Source: Sphingobacteriia bacterium (GTDB lineage Bacteria > Bacteroidota > Bacteroidia > Chitinophagales > Chitinophagaceae). From it: 64,000 bases of DNA. The stretch spans positions 1-64,000 of the forward strand of contig RDZY01000017.1 in the NCBI GenBank assembly GCA_004294135.1, in the 5' to 3' direction. Made by a program: the position numbers and the translations under genes. How positions within the stretch are numbered: the stretch's first letter is position 1; each line of letters starts with the position of its first letter. Of this stretch, positions 9,121 through 18,471 are shown in pieces. The notes below the pieces were generated by a model that was not told the origin of the DNA, ran no database searches, and saw only the letters and a program-made list of their open reading frames with translations.

Positions 9121-9345
9121 TTACTGGAAACCTATTATGAAATCACCATTTCGCTCATAACAATATGAACATGAAATTCGGCTAAAATAAATTGGCGCAC
9201 CGCACGATCTCATTACACTTATAAATTCCTTAGCAGTTCTTTCACAAATACCTAACTTTTCTCCCAACTCTTTAGCGTTTCCAGTTGCTCTTTTTTTTAT
9301 GAGCAAATCTATTTTTTGTAATCTAGCTATGAAAAATTTTGGCAT
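9121..9345 (-). CDS. Small helix-turn-helix protein
   Basis: A 74-aa protein whose first 50 residues form an HTH of the HTH_11/DeoR-like kind (RLQKIDLLIKKRATGNAKELGEKLGICERTAKEFI). The C-terminal 25 residues (YFSRISCSYCYER) resemble the wing seen in short Bacteroidota HTH proteins. It has no effector domain, so it may be a minimal DNA-binding regulator. It is upstream of the hypothetical lipoprotein on the same strand, separated by 99 bases, and may control it. The target is unknown. Confidence 0.6.
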   Translation of the reverse strand: MPKFFIARLQKIDLLIKKRATGNAKELGEKLGICERTAKEFISVMRSCGAPIYFSRISCSYCYERNGDFIIGFQ

Positions 9346-9435
9346 GATATATAGATTTGCATAATTAAGAGCTTTGACAATAGATCAAGTAATGAACTTG
9401 TTTTAATGCCGTTTAATTCCTAAATATACAAATTA

Positions 9436-9966
9436 TTAATACACGCAATTGATTTCAGCATTCACTTGATTGGTTACAGTTGCAGCGTCAATATTGAAGT
9501 CTTTCATTACAATAATGAATTGTGCATTCGCAGTTAGTTTGCCTGCTTTAACCGAAATAATTCCGTTAACGGTAATTGGTTTTGTTACGCCATGAAGGGT
9601 AAGATTGCCTTTGACTGCTACTTTATAGTTACCGTTTTTGGTGAAATCAACCGTTTTAATATTGGTAATATTCCCTTTAAAATCGGCACGGGGAAACTGA
9701 TTACTTTGCAGATAATCGTTGTTAAAATGAGTTTGCATTTCGGCGTAAGCAAATTTAAATCCTTTCAGGAGTAGGCTAAAGCTGATTTCTCCTTTATCGC
9801 TAAGGCGGCTCACCACTTCATTGTTCACCGCAGTCACGTCTTCATCTTTTTGGGCTGTAAAACTTATTTTACCATTTCTGGTGCCATAAATTTTTTGTGC
9901 ATTCACCGAACTACTTGCTAAAAGCACTACCACAACTAAGCCGAATATTTTTTTCATTTTCATCAT
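9436..9966 (-). CDS. YceI-like periplasmic lipid-binding protein
   Basis: A 176-aa protein with a signal peptide (KKIFGLVVVVLLASSSVNAQ) and a single YceI-like lipocalin-fold domain: the GKISFTAQKDEDVTAVN start, the central NQFPRADFKGNI (family QFP-x-a-xF), and VKGNLTLHGVTKPI, the most conserved stretch. Related proteins bind isoprenoid chains in the periplasm. Three in-frame ATGs (9966, 9963, 9957) are possible starts; the last, MKKIF, also gives a good signal peptide. It is 29 bases downstream of the OB-fold gene on the same strand, probably an operon. Confidence 0.88.
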   Translation of the reverse strand: MMKMKKIFGLVVVVLLASSSVNAQKIYGTRNGKISFTAQKDEDVTAVNNEVVSRLSDKGEISFSLLLKGFKFAYAEMQTHFNNDYLQSNQFPRADFKGNITNIKTVDFTKNGNYKVAVKGNLTLHGVTKPITVNGIISVKAGKLTANAQFIIVMKDFNIDAATVTNQVNAEINCVY

Positions 9967-9995
9967 TTTATTTATAAATAGCTACCGTTCACCGT

Positions 9996-10421
9996 CTAAG
10001 GCTTCACACCCACCAATACACCCTCGTTCACCACTACATTGGCATCGGGAATATACCCGGTACAAATTCCTTTAAAAGTGATGGTGCTGCTGGGTTTTAG
10101 CTCGCCGGGATGGGTTTTAAATGTGCAGTTGATTACAAAAAATGGGTCGTCGGTTTTAAAATTTACGACGGATTGTCCATCTTGGTTGGTACTTTGATCT
10201 AGTACTTCACCACTGAGTTCAATGGCTTTATCGAGATATAGCGCATTGGCTGCAACTTCATCGGCCTTGAAAGCGTTAAAAAGTTGCTGGGCGGTCATTT
10301 TAACCCCCGCTTCGCTGGTCACGTCCCGATGTGGTTTGGTGAAAATTCGGTAGACCATGATGCTACCGATTAATGCCGCAATAGTTGCGAGTATAAGAAT
10401 GATTTTAGTCCACTTTTTCAT
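9996..10421 (-). CDS. Membrane-anchored OB-fold (tRNA_anti-like) protein
   Basis: A 141-aa protein with one N-terminal membrane segment or uncleaved signal (IILILATIAALIGSIMVY) and an extracytoplasmic domain. The motifs MTAQQLFNAF, IELSGEVLD and STITFKGICTGYI match the OB-fold tRNA_anti-like family common in Bacteroidota, whose role is unknown. A -7 element (TATATTTG) lies about 27 bases upstream at 10448-10455. It likely heads a two-gene unit with the YceI-like gene. Confidence 0.75.
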   Translation of the reverse strand: MKKWTKIILILATIAALIGSIMVYRIFTKPHRDVTSEAGVKMTAQQLFNAFKADEVAANALYLDKAIELSGEVLDQSTNQDGQSVVNFKTDDPFFVINCTFKTHPGELKPSSTITFKGICTGYIPDANVVVNEGVLVGVKP

Positions 10422-10447
10422 TGAATAACTAATTAATGTTTAAACAG

Positions 10448-10455
10448 CAAATATA
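10448..10455 (-). promoter_or_regulatory. -7 promoter element for the OB-fold/YceI unit
   Basis: The minus strand reads TATATTTG, matching TAnnTTTG, 27 bases upstream of the OB-fold gene. No TTG at the ideal distance was found. Confidence 0.4.
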
Positions 10456-10492
10456 GACACCCTAACTCAAACAGCTTTTAATGATTGCCAAC

Positions 10493-11107
10493 TTATTTCA
10501 CATATTGTTGAACTGGCAATCGGTTGGCAATACTTCTGGCCAGCGTCATTTCATCTGCATACTCCAATTCTCCGCCAAAGGCAATACCCCTGGCAATGGT
10601 GGTTACTCGGCAGGTCAAGTGACTTATTTTTTTTTGTATATAATAAATGGTAGTATCGCCTTGTATATTGGGACTAAGCGCAAATACCAGTTCCTCTACT
10701 GCTTCTTTTCCAATTCTATTTACGAGCGACTCAATGGTGAGTTGGTCGGGCCCCACACCATCAAGCGGTGAGATAATACCTCCAAGCACGTGGTAGGTTC
10801 CATTGAATTGCTGGGTGGTTTCTACGGCAATCACATCTCTAATATTTTCTACCACACAAATCACTTGTTGATTTCGCATAGAATTGGCGCAGATAGAACA
10901 GATATCGCCATCGCTGATATTGTGGCAACGCTGACAAAATTTAATTTCGTTTCGCATCCGTGCAATCGTTTCCCCAAATAATTGAACCTCATTAATATCC
11001 TGTTTTAATAGATGCAATACGAGTCGCAATGCCGTTTTTTTACCGATTCCCGGTAGCTTGGTAAATTGTGCTACAGCATTTTCAAGTAATGAGGAGGGGA
11101 GTTGCAT
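10493..11107 (-). CDS. recR: Recombination protein RecR
   Basis: A 204-aa protein of normal RecR length. Order: helix-hairpin-helix (FTKLPGIGKKTALRLVLHLL, residues 14-35), a four-Cys zinc finger (CQRCHNI...CSIC, about 57-72) and a Toprim domain beginning ICVVE. RecR works with RecF and RecO to load RecA at gaps. It is divergent from serC with only 43 bases between the start codons. Its promoter overlaps that of serC, and the predicted transcript starts at or next to the ATG. Confidence 0.97.
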   Translation of the reverse strand: MQLPSSLLENAVAQFTKLPGIGKKTALRLVLHLLKQDINEVQLFGETIARMRNEIKFCQRCHNISDGDICSICANSMRNQQVICVVENIRDVIAVETTQQFNGTYHVLGGIISPLDGVGPDQLTIESLVNRIGKEAVEELVFALSPNIQGDTTIYYIQKKISHLTCRVTTIARGIAFGGELEYADEMTLARSIANRLPVQQYVK

Positions 11108-11111
11108 AATG

Positions 11112-11141
11112 TAAAGATAATCGGTTTACTTTGCGCTTCAA
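11112..11141 (-). promoter_or_regulatory. recR promoter
   Basis: On the minus strand TTG (11139-11141), 19 bases, then TATCTTTA (11112-11119), one mismatch from TAnnTTTG. The element ends four bases before the recR ATG (11105-11107), so recR is probably transcribed leaderless or nearly so. Confidence 0.65.
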
Positions 11142-11150
11142 GTTTTGAAT

Positions 11151-12221
11151 ATGAAGCTGTACAATTTTAATTCAGGTCCTTCTATTTTACCCCAGCCCGT
11201 TTTGGAGCAGGCGGCCGCTGCCATCCTTAATTTTAATGAAACGGGGTTGTCGCTGCTCGAAATTGGTCACCGTACCGCATGGTTTCAAGAAATTTTACAA
11301 GAAGCAAAAGATTCAGTGAAAAAACTGATGCAGTTGGATGATTCCTATGAAATATTATTTTTACATGGGGGCGCAACTACACAGTTTATGCAAGTGCCTA
11401 TGAATTTATTGAATGAAAACGATACGGCTGCTTATTGCGATAATGGCACTTGGGGTAATAAAGCAGTGAAAGAAGCCCGTTTATTCGGTAATGTTAATGT
11501 AGTGGCAGATAGCAGCGATAGGCAGTATCAATATATTAATAAAGGGTTTAATATTCCATCCGATTCGGTTTACCTCCACCTTACTTCTAATAATACGGTA
11601 GAAGGAACCCAATGGCATCAATTTCCCGAAACCAATACCCCATTGATTGCTGATATGAGCAGTGATATCTTTAGCAGGCCTACCCCTTTTAATCAATTCT
11701 CACTTATTTATGCAGGTGCCCAGAAAAATATGGGTGCTGCAGGTGTTAATTTGGTAGTAGTAAAAAAAGATATATTAGGAAAACTTACCCGGAAAATTCC
11801 TACCATCATGAATTACCAGAAACATATTGAAGCTGGTTCTCTCATGAATACGCCACCCGTATTTGCGGTATATGTAAGCATGCTTACGCTTAAATGGATC
11901 ATACAAGAAGGTGGCTTGGAAGAAATGGGTAAAAGAAATCGAGCCAAATCTGCTTTGCTCTATCATACGATCGACTCATTACCGCTCTTTCATGCACCTA
12001 TTGCAAAAGAAGATAGGAGTGAAATGAACGCAGTATTCTTCTTAAATAACCCTGCTTTGGAAGCACCATTTTTGGATTTGTGCAAAAAAGAAGGGATGAT
12101 TGGGGTGAAAGGATACAGAACCGTAGGTGGAGTAAGGGTGAGCATGTACAACGCCTTACCGCTAGAATCGGTAGCGGTTTTCTGTGGGCTGATGCATGAT
12201 TTTGCCCAGCAGCATGGATAA
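11151..12221 (+). CDS. serC: Phosphoserine aminotransferase
   Basis: A 356-aa PLP-dependent aminotransferase that makes 3-phosphoserine from 3-phosphohydroxypyruvate. The start is the ATG at 11151 (MKLYNFNSGPSILP), which matches the conserved SerC N-terminus; the TTG two codons earlier is not needed. The PLP lysine lies in GAQKNMGAAG, and the C-terminal KGYRTVGGVRVSMYN is the usual substrate-binding region. It is followed 56 bases later by a DUF1015 gene, a common neighbour in Bacteroidota; the expected serA is not between them. Confidence 0.97.
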   Translation: MKLYNFNSGPSILPQPVLEQAAAAILNFNETGLSLLEIGHRTAWFQEILQEAKDSVKKLMQLDDSYEILFLHGGATTQFMQVPMNLLNENDTAAYCDNGTWGNKAVKEARLFGNVNVVADSSDRQYQYINKGFNIPSDSVYLHLTSNNTVEGTQWHQFPETNTPLIADMSSDIFSRPTPFNQFSLIYAGAQKNMGAAGVNLVVVKKDILGKLTRKIPTIMNYQKHIEAGSLMNTPPVFAVYVSMLTLKWIIQEGGLEEMGKRNRAKSALLYHTIDSLPLFHAPIAKEDRSEMNAVFFLNNPALEAPFLDLCKKEGMIGVKGYRTVGGVRVSMYNALPLESVAVFCGLMHDFAQQHG

Positions 12222-12277
12222 TACAATGTTTATACGATTAGTTTTCTTTTGTTAACGTATTCAACGATATTTGCAAC

Positions 12278-13513
12278 ATGGCAATCATTCAACCTTTCAA
12301 GGCTTTGCGTCCCCAGCCTCAACTGGCTAAGCAAGTAGCAAGTCTACCTTATGATGTACTCAATAGTGCAGAAGCTAAAATAGCCGCACAAGGAAATTCG
12401 TATTCCTTTTTGCACATCACTAAAAGTGAAATTGACCTCTCTGATAAAATAGATATACACGCTCCAGCAGTTTATTTACAAGCAAAAGACAACCTAGACG
12501 CTTTTATTAAAAGAGATGTTTTATTTAGGGAATCTAAAGAGTGCTATTATATTTATCAATTGGTAATGAATGGAAGAAGTCAGACTGGATTGGTATGCGT
12601 TAGCAGTGTGGATGATTATGAAAATGATATTATTAAAAAGCATGAATTTACCCGTCCCGAAAAAGAACAGGATCGGATCAACCATATTAAAGTTTCTGGT
12701 GCCCAAACAGGTAATGTTTTTTTAGCTTATCGCAATCATACTGCCATAGATGCGTTGATTGATGGATGGAAATTATCAAAATCTCCTCAGTACGATTTTA
12801 AAGCAGAAGATGGTATTCAACATAGTATTTGGATTGTAAACGATTCTAAAATGGTGGAATCCATCACTACTATTTTCAACAATGAAATTCCTTGTACATA
12901 TATTGCTGATGGTCACCACAGAGCAGCTTCTGCCGCAAAAGTAAGAACGCAGTTGGGCGACAAAGCTGGGCCTGCCGCCAACTATTTTTTAACCACTTTA
13001 TTTCCTTCCAACCAGTTGTATATCATGGATTATAACCGCGTAGTGAAAGATCTTAACGGGTTATCAGCGGAAGCGTTTATTGCTGCAGTAGAAGTTTCAT
13101 TTGAAGTAACACCATTGGGCAAACAAACCTACCGACCAGAAGAACTCCATACTATTGGCTTATATATTGAAACACAATGGTATAAACTAAAAGCAAAAGC
13201 GGGTACTTATACCAATGATCCAATTGGAGTATTGGATGTAAGTATTCTGCAAGAAAAAATACTCGGCCCCATTCTAGGTATTATGGATCAGCGTACTGAT
13301 AAGCGCATTGATTTTGTAGGTGGTATTCGTGGCTTAACTGCTTTGGAACAAAGGGTAGACAGTGGTGAAATGGCCGCTGCATTCAGCCTTTATCCTGTTA
13401 CCATCGATCAACTTTTTACCATAGCTGATAGTGGAAATGTAATGCCTCCTAAAAGTACTTGGTTTGAGCCAAAACTTAGAGACGGCCTGCTTACACATTT
13501 GATTGTAGATTAA
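12278..13513 (+). CDS. DUF1015 family protein (SerC-associated)
   Basis: A 411-aa protein spanning the length of the DUF1015 family. It starts with IIQPFKALRPQP and LPYDVLNSAEA, and has the family core YIADGHHRAASA in the middle and KRIDFVGGIRG near the C-terminus. Conserved His and acidic residues suggest an enzyme, but no reaction is established; a role near serine metabolism is inferred only from its habitual place beside serC/serA. It is probably co-transcribed with serC. Confidence 0.88.
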   Translation: MAIIQPFKALRPQPQLAKQVASLPYDVLNSAEAKIAAQGNSYSFLHITKSEIDLSDKIDIHAPAVYLQAKDNLDAFIKRDVLFRESKECYYIYQLVMNGRSQTGLVCVSSVDDYENDIIKKHEFTRPEKEQDRINHIKVSGAQTGNVFLAYRNHTAIDALIDGWKLSKSPQYDFKAEDGIQHSIWIVNDSKMVESITTIFNNEIPCTYIADGHHRAASAAKVRTQLGDKAGPAANYFLTTLFPSNQLYIMDYNRVVKDLNGLSAEAFIAAVEVSFEVTPLGKQTYRPEELHTIGLYIETQWYKLKAKAGTYTNDPIGVLDVSILQEKILGPILGIMDQRTDKRIDFVGGIRGLTALEQRVDSGEMAAAFSLYPVTIDQLFTIADSGNVMPPKSTWFEPKLRDGLLTHLIVD

Positions 13514-13661
13514 GCCAATCTGTAAGTTGATTTTTGAAAAATTAAAGGTTATTCAATTATTCACTTTTTTATTTGTTGATATTTCCCTAATTTAATAGCC
13601 CAGATTAGGAAATATTCCAGATGAATTGTATTTGGCAATTGCAATTAATAACCGATTCTAT

Positions 13662-15446
13662 ATGACTACAAAACGCCTTTTCGATTGTATTGATTACCAG
13701 CTTACCCATTTTCCCAAAAATGATATGCTTGCGGCGAAAGAAAATGGCCAATGGCGTGGATACAGTACACGAGAAGTAGCAGATACGGTGAATAAATTCA
13801 GTGCTGGCTTAATTTCATTAGGCGTAAATGCCAATGATTTTACACCTGAGCATAGTGATAAAATTGCCATCATCAGTAATAATAGACCCGAATGGGTATT
13901 TACTGATTTGGCCATACAGCAGATAGGTGCCATACTGGTGCCTGTTTATCCCACTACCAACCCTATTGAGTTGCAGTTCATATTAAATGATGCTGCTGTA
14001 AAATATATTTTTGTAAGCAGTGAAGACCTTTTGGTGAAAATAAACAGCATCATTCATCAAATTCCTTCTATAAAAGCGGTGTATACATTCGATCGTATAG
14101 CAAGCGCATTGCATTGGTCTGAAATAACCAATCTTGCAACATCCGAATTACTCGAACAGGTTAATAGCATTAAAGCATCAATTCCAGAAGAACAAGTGGC
14201 TACCATTATTTATACGTCGGGAACTACTGGAACACCCAAAGGCGTTATGCTTACGCATAAGAATATTCGCACCAATGTGCATTTTTCCAAGCAAAGTTTT
14301 CCTTTTGTAGACGCTCCTGAATCTAAAGTACTTAGCTTTCTCCCACTGAATCATATTTTTGAAAAAACAGTTACCTATATTTACTTATTCAGTGGTATCA
14401 GTATTTACTATGCAGAAAGTCTCGAAACTATTGGTGACAACCTTAAAGATATAAAGCCGAATGGATTTTCTACCGTTCCAAGACTGCTTGAAAAAGTTTT
14501 CGAAAAAATAATGACCAAGGGCAATGAGCTTAAAGGAATCAAAAGAAAATTATTCTTCTGGGCGGTTGACTTGGCAGAGAAATACGATAATAGAATCAGT
14601 GGTGGTGCATGGTATAATCTGCAACTAGCAATTGCAAAAAAGCTTATTTTTTCGAAATGGAGAGCGGCATTGGGGGGTAATATTTCTTACATTATAACAG
14701 GCGGAGCCGCTTGCCAAATAAAACTGTTGCGAATTTTTAATGCAGCTGGTGTACCAGTATATGAGGGTTATGGCCCCACCGAAAATAGTCCCGTTATATG
14801 CGTTAATCGTCAAGAAAATGGTGGAATGAAATTTGGCACTGTGGGCCCACCAATTGCGGGTATTGAAGTGAAATTAGCTGAAGATGGAGAAATATTAGTA
14901 ACTGGCCCTTGTGTAATGAAAGGCTATTACAAACGTCCCGATTTAACAGCCGAAACAATTGTAGATGGATGGCTGCTTACAGGTGATATTGGGGTATGGG
15001 ATGAGTCGAAATTTTTAAAGATTACCGATCGAAAAAAAGAACTCTTTAAAACCAGTGGTGGTAAATATGTAGCTCCTCAACCCATTGAAAATAAATTAAA
15101 GGAAAGTCCCTTTATTGAACAAGTGATGGTGGTGGGTGCAGAGAAAAAATTTGTTGGAGCACTTATTATCCCTTCCTTTACAAGTTTGCAAGAATGGATG
15201 AAGGAAAATGATATTGCTTTTACTACATGTGAAGAAGCAGTAAATAACCCAAAAGTACTTGAACTGTATCGTGAATTGGTGGAGCGTTTTAATCAATTTT
15301 TTAACCATGTAGAGCAAATTAAGAAATTTGAATTATTACCCAGAGAATGGACCATTGAGACGGGAGAAATGACTCCTAAAATGAGTTTAAAAAGAAAAGT
15401 AGTTATGGAAAAATTTAAAGCCGCTATTGAGCGAATATATGCCTGA
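13662..15446 (+). CDS. Long-chain fatty-acid-CoA ligase (AMP-forming)
   Basis: A 594-aa member of the ANL adenylate-forming superfamily. Visible motifs are the A3 P-loop (YTSGTTGTPKG, near residue 185), A5 (GYGPTENSP), A7 (LLTGDIG) and the C-terminal hinge and lysine region (FKTSGGKYVAPQPIE). Family members activate fatty acids to acyl-CoA for lipid synthesis or degradation at the inner membrane face. The start is the ATG at 13662; the TTG 12 codons upstream gives a tail without family similarity. Its last eight bases overlap the start of the next gene, so translation of the kinase is coupled to it. Confidence 0.9.
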   Translation: MTTKRLFDCIDYQLTHFPKNDMLAAKENGQWRGYSTREVADTVNKFSAGLISLGVNANDFTPEHSDKIAIISNNRPEWVFTDLAIQQIGAILVPVYPTTNPIELQFILNDAAVKYIFVSSEDLLVKINSIIHQIPSIKAVYTFDRIASALHWSEITNLATSELLEQVNSIKASIPEEQVATIIYTSGTTGTPKGVMLTHKNIRTNVHFSKQSFPFVDAPESKVLSFLPLNHIFEKTVTYIYLFSGISIYYAESLETIGDNLKDIKPNGFSTVPRLLEKVFEKIMTKGNELKGIKRKLFFWAVDLAEKYDNRISGGAWYNLQLAIAKKLIFSKWRAALGGNISYIITGGAACQIKLLRIFNAAGVPVYEGYGPTENSPVICVNRQENGGMKFGTVGPPIAGIEVKLAEDGEILVTGPCVMKGYYKRPDLTAETIVDGWLLTGDIGVWDESKFLKITDRKKELFKTSGGKYVAPQPIENKLKESPFIEQVMVVGAEKKFVGALIIPSFTSLQEWMKENDIAFTTCEEAVNNPKVLELYRELVERFNQFFNHVEQIKKFELLPREWTIETGEMTPKMSLKRKVVMEKFKAAIERIYA

Positions 15447-16890
15447 TTCTAGTTCCTTATTATTACGCATACTTGTTATTGAAGACAATCCTGTAGATCT
15501 CCTTATATTGGAAGGCTTGCTTTGGAAAACTCGGCTACCCATTGATAAAGTGTTTAGAGCCGATAGAAATGCTGATGCCATTGCTATAATAGAGAAGGAA
15601 GAACCTAGTTTAATTTTACTCGATCTAACACTGGCAGACAGTACAGGATTGGATTCTTACAATCAAATTAATAGATACGCTGGTGCAATACCAGTTATAG
15701 TTTTAACGGGACTAGCAGATATGGACATGGCGTTAGAAACTATGGCTAATGGGGCACAAGATTACTTGGTTAAAGGGGAGTTCGACGAAAAATTACTTTC
15801 AAAATCTATTCAATACAGTATTGAGCGTAAGAAAAATTTAGAAAATATTAGGGTAAGTAGGGAACAATACAGTAGTTTGTTTTATTACAATCCAATGGCT
15901 ATTTATGTATGGGATTTGGCAACGCATAAAATTTTGGAAGTGAATGCCATGGCAGAAAAAGAGTATGGGTATACATTAGAGCAGTTTTTAAAATTAACCA
16001 TTTGGGAACTGCGAGCTCCATCACATTTCGGTAGGCTGAAAAAATTTATCCAAAAAATTACCGAGAGCTCAGAAATGAAGAGCGGAGGCACTTGGGAGCA
16101 TATTACTAAAAGCGGGAAACAAGTTTTTATGGATATATCTTCTCATCGCCTACAATACAATGGTAGAAATGCGGTGATGGCGATTGCCAATAATATTACT
16201 GATAAATTATTGCTTGAGAGCAAGTTGGAAGAAGAGCGACAAGCTAAACAAAAAGAAATTACAGAAGCCGTAATTCATACACAGGAAAAAGAGCGACACG
16301 ATATAAGTAAAGAATTACATGATAATGTAAACCAACAGCTTACTGTAGCCATGATGTATATAGCTTCTGCAGAAAAAAAACACGCTGGGGGATCTGAATT
16401 ATTGAAACAATCTGCCGAATTTATTTTACACGCAATTGAAGAAATCAGAAGCTTATCTAAAGGATTGGTTACTCCATTAATTAAAGATTTTGGATTAGTT
16501 AAAGCCATTGACAGTATTCTAGATGATCTCACTGCGGTGAAGGAAATGGGTATTGAATTTATTTCAGACACATTTATAGAAGATGATATAAATTATGATT
16601 TCAAGTTGAGTATTTTTAGAATTATACAAGAGCAAGTAAGCAATATTTTGAAACATTCCAAAGCAGCTTCACTCAAAATTGAATTGGGTAGGAATATGCA
16701 AAGTATTTATTTGTCCATCAATGATAATGGTATTGGATTTGACCTTTCTTCACAGAAAAAAGGAATCGGCTTGTATAATATTACCAGCCGGGTTGAATTA
16801 TTTAATGGTTCAATCAGCATACATACCGCGCCTACTTCTGGATGTGCCATGCATATTAGTTTTCCAATTACTAAGAACCTGATGCGTTAA
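15439..16890 (+). CDS. Receiver-PAS-histidine kinase (HisKA_3 type)
   Basis: A 483-aa protein with an inverted architecture: receiver domain (about 10-125, phosphoacceptor Asp62 in LLDLTLAD, Lys in YLVKG), PAS sensor (about 135-250), HisKA_3 dimerisation helix with phosphoacceptor His294 (KELHDN), and HATPase_c (NDNGIGF, GIGLYNI). It has no membrane segment, so it is a cytosolic kinase whose input is another kinase's phosphoryl group plus a PAS signal. The start is the ATG overlapping the stop of the acyl-CoA ligase gene (ATGCCTGA). No cognate output regulator is adjacent. Its 3' end overlaps the convergent hypothetical gene by 20 bases. Confidence 0.9.
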   Translation: MPDSSSLLLRILVIEDNPVDLLILEGLLWKTRLPIDKVFRADRNADAIAIIEKEEPSLILLDLTLADSTGLDSYNQINRYAGAIPVIVLTGLADMDMALETMANGAQDYLVKGEFDEKLLSKSIQYSIERKKNLENIRVSREQYSSLFYYNPMAIYVWDLATHKILEVNAMAEKEYGYTLEQFLKLTIWELRAPSHFGRLKKFIQKITESSEMKSGGTWEHITKSGKQVFMDISSHRLQYNGRNAVMAIANNITDKLLLESKLEEERQAKQKEITEAVIHTQEKERHDISKELHDNVNQQLTVAMMYIASAEKKHAGGSELLKQSAEFILHAIEEIRSLSKGLVTPLIKDFGLVKAIDSILDDLTAVKEMGIEFISDTFIEDDINYDFKLSIFRIIQEQVSNILKHSKAASLKIELGRNMQSIYLSINDNGIGFDLSSQKKGIGLYNITSRVELFNGSISIHTAPTSGCAMHISFPITKNLMR

Positions 16891-18436
16891 CTCTTTTTTT
16901 TGCTTCCAGAAATTTTTGGCGGATAATGCTCTGTACAGGCTTACGCTGAATTTTACTCTCTAGCCAAGAAATAATATCTAGATACATAAATGCCCTTGTC
17001 TCCATTCTATCATTCACCATTGACTTCAAGGCGAATAATAATTTTTCAAACAAAGGTTTTACTTTATTTGCGGGTGTTCTAAATGCTTGTCGCAAAAACC
17101 CAAATATGGCTTCTTCTGCCGCACTAAGGTTCTGCATTTTATACATAAAACGATACACCGATTTGAGTAAGTATTCCAATAAGTCGGTATTCCCCAATTC
17201 ATAGTGGGCAATTAAATGTAATAACCTGGCATAGCATTGTAAATCGGTTCTTAAATCTACTTTCCAGTTGATGATTTTATTGAGATAGTCGATGCTTTTT
17301 GCAGCATCTCCACTACCAAAATATAGGGAAGCTATTTTGTAATAAAAAACGAGTATACGGTGGCGGTCGAGGTATATTTCAAAATATTTTAATTGCGCTT
17401 CAATTTCTGGTACCAATACCAAACCCTTGCTAAATGTACCTTCCATAAAATGCTTATTCAGTTTTGCAGTATACAAATAAGTGAAGCATTGCACTTGGTT
17501 ATTGGTATTTTCTTGTACTACCGGTGTTTGTATAAACTGCTCAAAAATTTGAATGGTTTCATTAAACTTAGGATAGTTTCTTAAATCAAAATGAGCCCCA
17601 AGTAAGTTGTGCATCCCTTTTATATAATGCACTGTTTCCACCTCAATCATTTTGGGTTCAGCATAAAATAAATCTACCCATTTCTGACAATATCTGTAAT
17701 ATAACAAAAATTCTTGGGTAATAAATGCATACCAACAATAACATTGGTACAGATACATTTTTTCGTAAAACCCTTGATATTGCACTGTTTCATGTAAAAA
17801 AGGGTGATTGAAATAAATATCCAATGCTTTTTTATCGGCTTCATTTCTGGCGTGCCCATTTTTTATATACCAGCCATATAAAAGCAATGATAAATTAGAA
17901 AGGGTACTGATGATGGAAAGGCGTTCATTGGTGTCTTCAACTTCACGACAAAGTATTTCTGCCCTATCCTGCATACTACGGGTGATATGTAAGGCTTCAA
18001 TTTTTTTCTCTAAAAACAATACCTGAAGTATATAAGTTACCTGATTATTTATTTTTGCAAGTTCTTTAACTCGATCCAATATTTTCAAACTTTGCAGATA
18101 GAGCCCCTTATTGTAGAGAATTCTAGCAAAATCTAGTTGTTCGTGTAATTGAAGATCTATATTATCTACCTGCCTTAGCAATCTTACGCTGCTGAGTATT
18201 TCTTGGTATAAATGAGCTTTTAAATTAGAGAGCTGTGCCTTTTGAATGCTCGGATTTTTTTTCAACAGCATCAATTCATCATACTGCTTCATTTTATCAA
18301 TTGCATCAAATAGCTGAATCACTTTAAGGTTACCCGAGGCGCTATTTCGGGTCATATAAAGCTTGAAATTGCGCTTTTCGGCTCTTTCAAGCGATTGAAT
18401 CAGTTGAAATAATGCATCTGTAGATCGGTTGGGCAT
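16871..18436 (-). CDS. Hypothetical TPR-like cytosolic protein
   Basis: A 521-aa, almost wholly alpha-helical protein without signal peptide or membrane segment. Repeated helix pairs (LYNKGLYLQSLKILDRVKELA, YFGSGDAAKSIDYLNKII) look like degenerate TPR units, pointing to a scaffold or protein-binding role. The N-terminus (LIQSLERAEKRNFKLYM) is a pattern I associate with a Chitinophagaceae-type family of unknown function. It converges with and overlaps the preceding kinase gene by 20 bases. No catalytic motif was found. Confidence 0.7.
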   Translation of the reverse strand: MPNRSTDALFQLIQSLERAEKRNFKLYMTRNSASGNLKVIQLFDAIDKMKQYDELMLLKKNPSIQKAQLSNLKAHLYQEILSSVRLLRQVDNIDLQLHEQLDFARILYNKGLYLQSLKILDRVKELAKINNQVTYILQVLFLEKKIEALHITRSMQDRAEILCREVEDTNERLSIISTLSNLSLLLYGWYIKNGHARNEADKKALDIYFNHPFLHETVQYQGFYEKMYLYQCYCWYAFITQEFLLYYRYCQKWVDLFYAEPKMIEVETVHYIKGMHNLLGAHFDLRNYPKFNETIQIFEQFIQTPVVQENTNNQVQCFTYLYTAKLNKHFMEGTFSKGLVLVPEIEAQLKYFEIYLDRHRILVFYYKIASLYFGSGDAAKSIDYLNKIINWKVDLRTDLQCYARLLHLIAHYELGNTDLLEYLLKSVYRFMYKMQNLSAAEEAIFGFLRQAFRTPANKVKPLFEKLLFALKSMVNDRMETRAFMYLDIISWLESKIQRKPVQSIIRQKFLEAKKRVNASGS

Positions 18437-18471
18437 CGTAATTCATTTATATTGAAACGCAATACCATATT

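Noticed and set aside
13621-13661. Extended N-terminus of the acyl-CoA ligase from TTG 13626
   Set aside because: The 12 extra residues do not resemble the family and an ATG with the expected N-terminus lies at 13662.
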